Below, one piece after another: positions 58,172 through 64,000 of a stretch of DNA of 64,000 bases. The stretch lies in NCBI GenBank assembly GCA_010909165.1, contig MU008159.1:496001-560000 (forward strand). Reading direction: 5' to 3'. Every line of letters begins with the position of its first letter. Within the stretch, counting starts at the first letter, position 1. The stretch comes from Anthoceros angustus (Eukaryota > Streptophyta > Anthocerotopsida > Anthocerotales > Anthocerotaceae). Under the pieces are notes generated by a model. The model saw only the letters and a program-made list of their open reading frames with translations. It ran no database searches and was not told the origin of the DNA. A program made the translations under genes and the position numbers.

Positions 58172-58844
58172 GGACGGCGGGTGCGAGCATTGTTGTTGCC
58201 CTACACGCTATTCAGCGGCATTGCTATCATCCCAGGCGAGGTGTTGACGCTTGGAGATGCCGGTGAATCAGATCTTTCACTGCCATGGTTGGTGCTTATC
58301 GTGGGCGGTTGGGCACAATTGGTTGCCTCCATAGCAGTAAACAAATGACGGCCACGGCCGGGGGTTTGCGACATCACTGCCAATCCGCATCTTGTGAAGG
58401 AGGCGCCAGTCAAGGCTGCCAGCGTCCGCAGACAAAGAGTGTGGCTGCAACAGGAAGTGAAATCGCCTGGTCGTGATTCTTTACGACGAAAATCCCGATT
58501 GAAACGGCACATTTCGAACTATGCAGTGAAATCGGCGCAGTATCTCACCACCTGTGCATCTCGCAATGCATCGTGACAAGCAGAGGCTCTTGCTGAGCAG
58601 ACTACACGACCCGACTCGAGTTGCAAAAACCTGCACATGACAGATGTTAGATGACTTTAAACACTGCAACAGAAGCAAGAAGAAGACTCCCAAGCTGGAG
58701 GGAGGAAAACTTACGAGGGCACCAACCATCAAGGACTAGCCGGCGGTGCCGAGGGCAGGTACGAAAGAGAGATCTTGGTGGTTACAGCTCTCTGTCTACC
58801 AGATTCCCTTCATGGTATACATCATGGAGCCTTCGTGGGAGCTG
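58172..58844. other. Intergenic between two PPR genes
   Basis: Upstream of the 747-aa PPR gene and downstream of the 764-aa one. Short open frames on both strands show no domain. No repeat or RNA gene is recognised. Confidence 0.5.
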
Positions 58845-61139
58845 CTAGCCTGCGCATGCTTTGATGATTTTGATGAACGCTGTGCTGTTGGGTAGCCAGT
58901 CTTCCAGCTCCATCTTGCGGAAGAGTGTCAAGGCCTCGTCGTGCTTGCCTTGTTGGACGTAGCTTGTGATGAGAGAGCTCCAGGACACCGAATCTCGATT
59001 GGGCATGTTGTCAAACACTTGGCGAGCACTCTCCAGAGACCCACATCTAGCATACATGTCCACAAGGGAGTTCCCAATGTAAAGGTTGGATGCCGACCCG
59101 CTTTTGATGATGTCTGCGTGAACCTGCTTCCCGTATTCCAATGAATCTGGAGTGGAACACGACTTGAGGGCGCTTAGAAAAGTGGCTATGTTTGGAACAA
59201 CGCCTTCTTCCTGCATCCTGGGAAACAAGGCATGGGCCTCCTCTTCTTGCCCATGTTCCACACAAGCTGACATCATTGCCGTCCAAGAGACTACATCCCG
59301 TTTTTCCATCTGATCGAACACGTCACGTGCATCGGCTAAGCTGCCACACTTGGAATACACTGTCACAAGGGTGTTCTCCAGAAACAAGTCGGGTAATATG
59401 GCACCTTCTTTGATCTTGGCGTGGATAGACTTCACCTGTTCTAGACCTGCATCACCAGAACATCCTTTGAGAAGCGTGGCATACGTGTATATATCTGGCT
59501 CTACACCCTCTCGTCCCATTCGGTCAAAGAGTTCACGAGCTTCCTCGTCACGCCCAGCCTCCATATACCCTGCCAGCATTGCATTCCATGTCACCACGTT
59601 CCCTTTGCTGGATCTGTCGAAGACCTGGACGGCATCAGCAATGCTCCCGCATTTGGCATACATGGCAACCAGGGTATTCTGCACAACCGCGTCTGACTCG
59701 TACGGCCCTCCCTTAATCAGGGCGTGCAGCTGCTTGACCCTCTCCAAATGTTCTGGACTAGCACACGCTTTGAGAACACTGGCAAACGTGAGATTATCTG
59801 GCTTCAAGCCCTCCCGTTGAAGCTGATCAAACAACTCGAGAGCCTTCTGGCTCTGGCCATGATGGACATAGGCAAAAATCATGGCCGTCCATGTCACGAC
59901 ATCACCATTTTGCACCTGCTCAAACACCTCGAGAGCATCAGCCAGGCTCCCACACTTGGCATACATGTCAATAAGAGCGCTCCTCACAAAATCATTGGAC
60001 TCATATCCACCCCTCCCAGCAAGCTTGTGAATAATCCTGCCCTCTGACAAGTTGGGCGGGGTCGCACACGCTCTCAAAGCACCAACGAAGGTAACCGCAT
60101 CCGGCTGCACCTTGCTGCCTCCTCTTTGCATAGCATGGAACAACTGGAGAGCCTCCTCACCCTGTCCATGCTGAGAATATCCCCCAATGATTGCATTCCA
60201 CAAAACCAAGTCTCGTTCTTCCAACTCGTCAAAAACCCGGCGGGCCTCCTCCAGCTTCCCACATTTCGCATACATGTCCACCAGGGCAGTTCGAACAAAC
60301 AAATCCGCCTTGTACCTGCTTTTGCCAACGTACTCATGAATCAGCTGGCCCTGCTTCACATCAGACGGAGTATGACACCCCTTGAGCACACTCACCAGAG
60401 TCAAGGCATTCGGGCTCACTCCCCCTTCCTGCATCTTCCCAAACAGAGAGACAGCCGTGTCCCCATGCCCGTGCTGTGCATACCCCGCGATCAGTGCAGT
60501 CCACGAAACCACATCCCGTGCCGCCAACCCATCAAACACCCGCCGAGCCTCCTGCAACGCACCACATTTCGCATACATATCCACCAAGGTGTTCCCCACA
60601 AACACATCCGACTCAAACCCCTCCTCCTTAACCGTAGCATGGATCTTCTTCCCCTCCTCCAAAGCCGTCAGGCTGGTACAAGCTCTGATTGAGCTCACAT
60701 AAGTGTAGCTGTCCGGCTGCACTCCCTCCTGCTTCATCCTCCCAAACAACTTCAAAGCCTCTCCACCCCGCTTCTCCTGAACATACCCGGAAATAATCGC
60801 CGTCCACGAGAAAGTATTCCTCACAGCCATCCCATCGAATACCGCACGAGCATCCCCCAAGCTCCCACACACCGCATACATCCGCACAAGATTGCTCTGC
60901 AAAAACATGTTGCCCCCATACCCATCCTTCAAAATCAGGGCATGCACTTTCTTCCCCCGAACCAAATCCTTCCTTCTGATACATTCCTGCAGAAGCCGAA
61001 GAAACAGCTTCACGGAAACCCGAATTCCCTCCTTCCTCGACCCCTCCACTGCCTCAACCGCCTCCTTCAGCTGCCCTTTCTTGCACAGCTGGCTGCACGC
61101 ACGCAAACAATATGAACCTCCATGAGCAGCCTGCAGCAA
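58845..61139 (-). CDS. PLS-class PPR protein, no E domain seen (764 codons, 5' end incomplete)
   Basis: A long open frame of PPR motifs, of a different subfamily from its two neighbours: LVRGKKVHALILKDGYGGN, SNLVRMYAVCGSLGDARAVF and DVVSWTALIAGYAQHGHGD. About seven PLS triplets are visible, and the protein ends at NSTAFIKIIKACAG with no E or DYW extension. The frame has no ATG at its start. It is open up to an in-frame TGA at 61158-61160, and the first in-frame ATG is around codon 80, inside the second repeat block. A donor at 61200 and an acceptor ending at 61131 (70-nt intron, minus strand) would join it in phase to an upstream minus-strand exon beginning at an ATG near 61380. That model is plausible but unproven. 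Function is presumably organellar RNA binding. Confidence 0.85.
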   Translation of the reverse strand: MLQAAHGGSYCLRACSQLCKKGQLKEAVEAVEGSRKEGIRVSVKLFLRLLQECIRRKDLVRGKKVHALILKDGYGGNMFLQSNLVRMYAVCGSLGDARAVFDGMAVRNTFSWTAIISGYVQEKRGGEALKLFGRMKQEGVQPDSYTYVSSIRACTSLTALEEGKKIHATVKEEGFESDVFVGNTLVDMYAKCGALQEARRVFDGLAARDVVSWTALIAGYAQHGHGDTAVSLFGKMQEGGVSPNALTLVSVLKGCHTPSDVKQGQLIHEYVGKSRYKADLFVRTALVDMYAKCGKLEEARRVFDELEERDLVLWNAIIGGYSQHGQGEEALQLFHAMQRGGSKVQPDAVTFVGALRACATPPNLSEGRIIHKLAGRGGYESNDFVRSALIDMYAKCGSLADALEVFEQVQNGDVVTWTAMIFAYVHHGQSQKALELFDQLQREGLKPDNLTFASVLKACASPEHLERVKQLHALIKGGPYESDAVVQNTLVAMYAKCGSIADAVQVFDRSSKGNVVTWNAMLAGYMEAGRDEEARELFDRMGREGVEPDIYTYATLLKGCSGDAGLEQVKSIHAKIKEGAILPDLFLENTLVTVYSKCGSLADARDVFDQMEKRDVVSWTAMMSACVEHGQEEEAHALFPRMQEEGVVPNIATFLSALKSCSTPDSLEYGKQVHADIIKSGSASNLYIGNSLVDMYARCGSLESARQVFDNMPNRDSVSWSSLITSYVQQGKHDEALTLFRKMELEDWLPNSTAFIKIIKACAG

Positions 61140-61199
61140 GCCCCATCCCTCCCAAAATCAGCGAATGCCAATCCCCCGTGCCACCCACAAACCCGATCA

Positions 61200-61944
61200 C
61201 ATAATCCTGAGACGCCGGCCTCGCACCCTGCCCGAGAGCAGCGACCGCTCCCCCGCCCTCCGCACCCGCCGCCACCCAAGAAGCGGGAAGCTTCCAGGCA
61301 ACTCCCACCCGCGCCTGCCCCGCGCGCGACGCATTCCAGACCATCCCCCGCTCCATCGCCCCAACCCCCCGCAGCCCCAAGCCCAGGACATCACCACGCC
61401 CACCAAACCCAACCCTGGTTCCATCCTAACCCGAGTTCCAACTTCCAACCCGCCGGCCAGGTCACAAACCGGGTACAACATTCACAATACATATCACATA
61501 ATATGTACATATGTACATATTTACATATTATTGTACAAGAGGGTCAACCGGGTGACCGTTGGCGTGCCCAGGGATTTGAAAAAGGGGGGGAACTTGTGGA
61601 CGCTAGGGCTTCCGGAAGGAAGTCTTTCGGGGGGAAAGAAGGCGCGGCTGCGGCGGAACTGGGATCGGGAAAGAGAGCGGAAAGATGGGAGAACCGGTCG
61701 TGAGCGCAACAGAGAGTCCTTCCGTGCCTGTGCCGAATCCGGGGCGGGAGGCAGCAGATTGCGCAAGCAGCGAGCAGGGAGGGACAGGGTGTTCGGCCGC
61801 GGGCTGGACCGGGTCGTCGGATTGCGTCATCGGCGCCGCTGCATGCTCAGGCTGAGGTGCGGGAGGGAGCAGAATGCCTGAGAAGAGGAGGCCGGCAGGC
61901 GGGTGAAAGGAGCAGAGGCGAGGAGGAAGGAGGAAGGACCAAAT
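61200..61944. promoter_or_regulatory. Upstream region between PPR gene (-) and B3 gene (+)
   Basis: GC-rich with open frames on both strands. The part down from about 61380 may be a 5' exon of the PPR gene. At 61485-61552 there is an AT-rich island with repeated ACATAT/ATGTAC words (TATGTACATATGTACATATT) that stands out sharply and could be the promoter core. The leader of the B3 gene is purine-rich (GAGGAGGAAGGAGG) just before its ATG. Confidence 0.4.
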
Positions 61945-63825
61945 ATGAGGCAGAAGATTATGCTGAACGAGTACGAGCAGGCCAGGATCAAGAGAATCGA
62001 GGAGAACAAGAGGAAATTGCAGGAGCTCGGCCTGGAGAACGCGGCGGAGGAGGCTGTGAAGGCTAAGAAGATCAAGCCCGCCAGGCCTCAGGTATTGGCA
62101 CTATACTTCGCCTTTCTTGCTGCCCGGGGTCGCCTTCTGCCGTGGCCTGGGAGAAGGTAGAAGGAGACGCCAATTCGAGTTCTGCGTGGTGACAGGTTCT
62201 CAAGGCCAGGGTGCCTAGCGGCGAAAGACGACGCTCCTCCAGGGTCGCGCTGCTGCCAACCTGCAACTATGAGGATGTGAGCGGCCATCTTTCTTTTCTT
62301 AGCGCGGCTCTCATTTCTAAATTGCGCTGTGCTTGGGGTTGGGGGATGACGGTCCTTGTGTGTTGGTGCAGAAGGAAAGTCTGGATCTTCGGGGATCTCG
62401 CAGAAGGTGAGCGGGCTCCTGCTTCCTGCTTGTTAGGCTCGTGTGTGTTGAGCTGAGCTGAGGAGGGGCATGGAATTCCGATTATGCAGTAGGTGTCTGG
62501 GAAGGAACCTGCGACGGGCGGCCCCCGGCCCTTCGCTCGCCGCCATGGACGGGGCTTGGGACGTTGCAGATGGCCTTGCATCTGGGAGATTTCCGTTCAC
62601 CGTGAAGCAGATGTTGAGATCGCATGTGACCGCAGGATTCTGGTTGGTGAGTCACCGTACTACCTTCTTCCCGTCCTCATTTTTGCGCCGTGTGTCTGTG
62701 TTTGCATGGGAGTCTGCAGCGCGCCTTCCAATGCCCGGAGACTCGTCCGTAGAGACATCTCAGACGCTGTCCGCGTCGCGGCGCTGAAGGCTGCGAGGGG
62801 TGTTGAGGCGTCCCTGGATCCTGCGCACCCGTCCATGTCTCGCGAGATGATGCCGTCTCACGTTTCCGGGTGTTTTTGGATGGTAAGTTGGGGGCTGGCG
62901 GGAGACAGTCCACCTGGGATCTGTTGTTTGCTGACTAAATGCTGCTGCGTCTTGGTTGCAGGGTTTGCCGAAGGGGTGGTGTCTTGAGCACCTCCCGGCC
63001 GAGACCACTGATTTGACGTTACAGGATGAAGACGGGAGGACGTGGGAGGCTCGGTATCTCCTTCACAAGAATGGGCTCAGCGGGGGATGGGGGGGATACG
63101 CTAAAGACCACGACCTTGAGGTTGGAGATGTAGTCACCTTCGAATTAGTGGAGCCAACGACGTTTCTGGTGAGCGGTCGGGCACACTAGGCCGACGGTCT
63201 GCTCTTATGCTTTTGCTTTTGTGCTTGCCTCCTAACCTGTCTTGCTCCGACTGTGGAGCAGATGCACATTGTTAGAGCAGCTGATCATGAGGCAGTCCAG
63301 GATAGCAAGACACAAGACAATCGAGGGAAACGAAATGAGAACTTCAAGTTGAAGCATCCGGTCAAGAAACAGGCAAAAGCAAGGGAGGACAGCGACGAGG
63401 AGGAGGATTGGGAGGAGGAGGAAGAGGATGGACGACCCGACAAGCTGGAACAACGGACTGTCAGAAGTACTGCCAAGGAAAGTAAGAAAGAGAAGCAGAA
63501 ACAACAGCCAAGGCAGGAAAAGAAAACAAAAGCTGGTGCCAAAGTAAGTAAGCAAGTGAAGCAGAAACAGCCATGGGCGACCAACAAGGATAGGAGGCAA
63601 GTGAATGTGCCAGTCCAGGAAAGCACTAACAAGAAGAGGGCGGCTTCCTCCCGCCTCCAACAACCAGCAGCTGCAGCCGGAGAGCAACCAAGGGTGAGTG
63701 AGGCTAATCCTGCCCGCAAGAGACCCAAGCCTACCGCAACAAGGAATCTCTCAAATTTTCTAAAGTCTAGAAAGCACGTCGCCACGACCAAAAAAGGGAG
63801 CAAAGTAGTAAGCAATCGCCAATAA
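61945..63825 (+). CDS. B3 domain-containing DNA-binding protein
   Basis: Exons 61945-62091, 62196-62276, 62372-62406, then either 62490-62646 or 62720-62882, then 62962-63168 and 63262-63825. These give 396 or 398 aa. The N terminus (NEYEQARIKRIEENKRKLQE) and RRRSSRVA are hallmarks of a plant B3 family with a single central B3 domain. The B3 domain runs through SHV..FW, GLPKGWCLEHLP, GRTWEARYLLHKNGLSGGW, DHDLEVGDVVTFELV and MHIV. The tail is highly charged: an acidic run (DSDEEEDWEEEEEDG), then Lys-rich stretches likely to act as nuclear localisation signals. B3 domains bind specific DNA in transcription factors. The ATG at 61945 is chosen as the first in-frame one. A donor-like GTAAGC at 63806 and an acceptor-like CGGCAG at about 63866-63871 suggest the gene may splice onward past the window. 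Confidence 0.85.
62490..62646 (+). other. Alternative B3 exon 4a
   Basis: 157 nt with entry phase 2 and exit phase 0; it ends FPFTVKQMLRSHVTAGFWL before a strong GTGAGT donor. It joins in frame to the preceding exon and directly to the exon at 62962. Splicing it to exon 4b via GTGAGT breaks the frame. Confidence 0.6.
62720..62882 (+). other. Alternative B3 exon 4b
   Basis: 163 nt with the same phases as exon 4a. It ends VEASLDPAHPSMSREMMPSH then VSGCFWM before GTAAGT. It matches the usual first half of this B3 family more closely than exon 4a, and is probably the canonical one. Confidence 0.6.
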
Positions 63826-64000
63826 ACCAAGCTTGTACAATTCAATACGTTTATGTTTGTCTTCCGGCAGGAAACGGTGCATGTAGGTACATCGCAACAT
63901 CAAGTGAGGTGCCAGCACTTGCTTCTTCACTGGCGTCTTCAGTCAAGACAAAACGTACAATTTTCCAACGTCTTCCTGAACGCTTTCCACTCCCATCTAG
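63826..64000 (+). other. Possible continuation of the B3 gene at the window edge
   Basis: After the stop at 63825, the CGGCAG acceptor (63866-63871) opens frames to the window end. One of these reads KTKRTIFQRLPERFPLP, reminiscent of the lead-in to another B3 domain. The exact frame join is not determined. Confidence 0.3.

Noticed and set aside
1-64000. CRISPR arrays, tRNA or rRNA genes
   Set aside because: No regularly spaced short repeats with unique spacers, and no tRNA or rRNA signatures, were recognised on either strand.

Overview
The window reads as nuclear DNA of a land plant. Evidence: genes with many short GT-AG introns (about 62-139 nt in the three spliced genes), long PLS-class pentatricopeptide-repeat (PPR) genes, a plant-type B3 gene, an F-box/kelch family, and Ty3/gypsy, non-LTR and hAT-like mobile elements. 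The short introns and the abundance of PLS-type PPR genes (RNA-editing specificity factors) fit a seed-free vascular plant such as a Selaginella-like lycophyte, but the species cannot be fixed from this sequence.

Layout. (1) 1-2535: AT-rich flank with a ~30-bp minisatellite, then a six-exon RNase III-like gene (RNase III domain plus one dsRNA-binding domain). (2) 2536-8444: gene-poor, with three ~200-bp direct repeats, then a decayed minus-strand non-LTR retroelement (reverse transcriptase plus a nuclease-like C terminus). This is split by a ~2.1-kb hAT-like insertion with terminal inverted repeats and a diverged 8-bp target duplication. (3) 8445-47885: a ~39-kb tandem array with a basic ~3.9-kb unit. 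Each unit carries, in plus-strand order, a gypsy integrase fragment (+), a spacer, an F-box/kelch gene (-), TATA-bearing ~155-bp promoter-side subrepeats, and an AT-rich spacer. I count eight full-length and six partial F-box copies, and ten integrase copies plus two extra 3' pieces. (4) 47886-49299: a minus-strand C2H2 zinc-finger fragment and GC-rich non-coding sequence. (5) 49300-61139: three large minus-strand PLS PPR genes, with a plus-strand class IV aminotransferase gene between the first two. (6) 61200-64000: a shared upstream region and a plus-strand B3-domain gene that runs to or past the window end.

Main observations. Homologous positions across the array alternate between CAG/CTG in a few copies and CG in most, so the integrase and F-box frames break at CHG sites. 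This is best explained by basecalling error at methylated CHG sites in an unpolishable repeat, though a biological mutational process cannot be excluded from sequence alone. The same error-prone spots are often replaced by short patches from elsewhere in the unit, joined at 5-10-nt shared words. Outside the array, the B3 gene appears to have two phase-matched alternative exons for the first half of its DNA-binding domain, and the longest PPR gene carries an almost perfect 624-bp internal duplication of exactly two PLS triplets.
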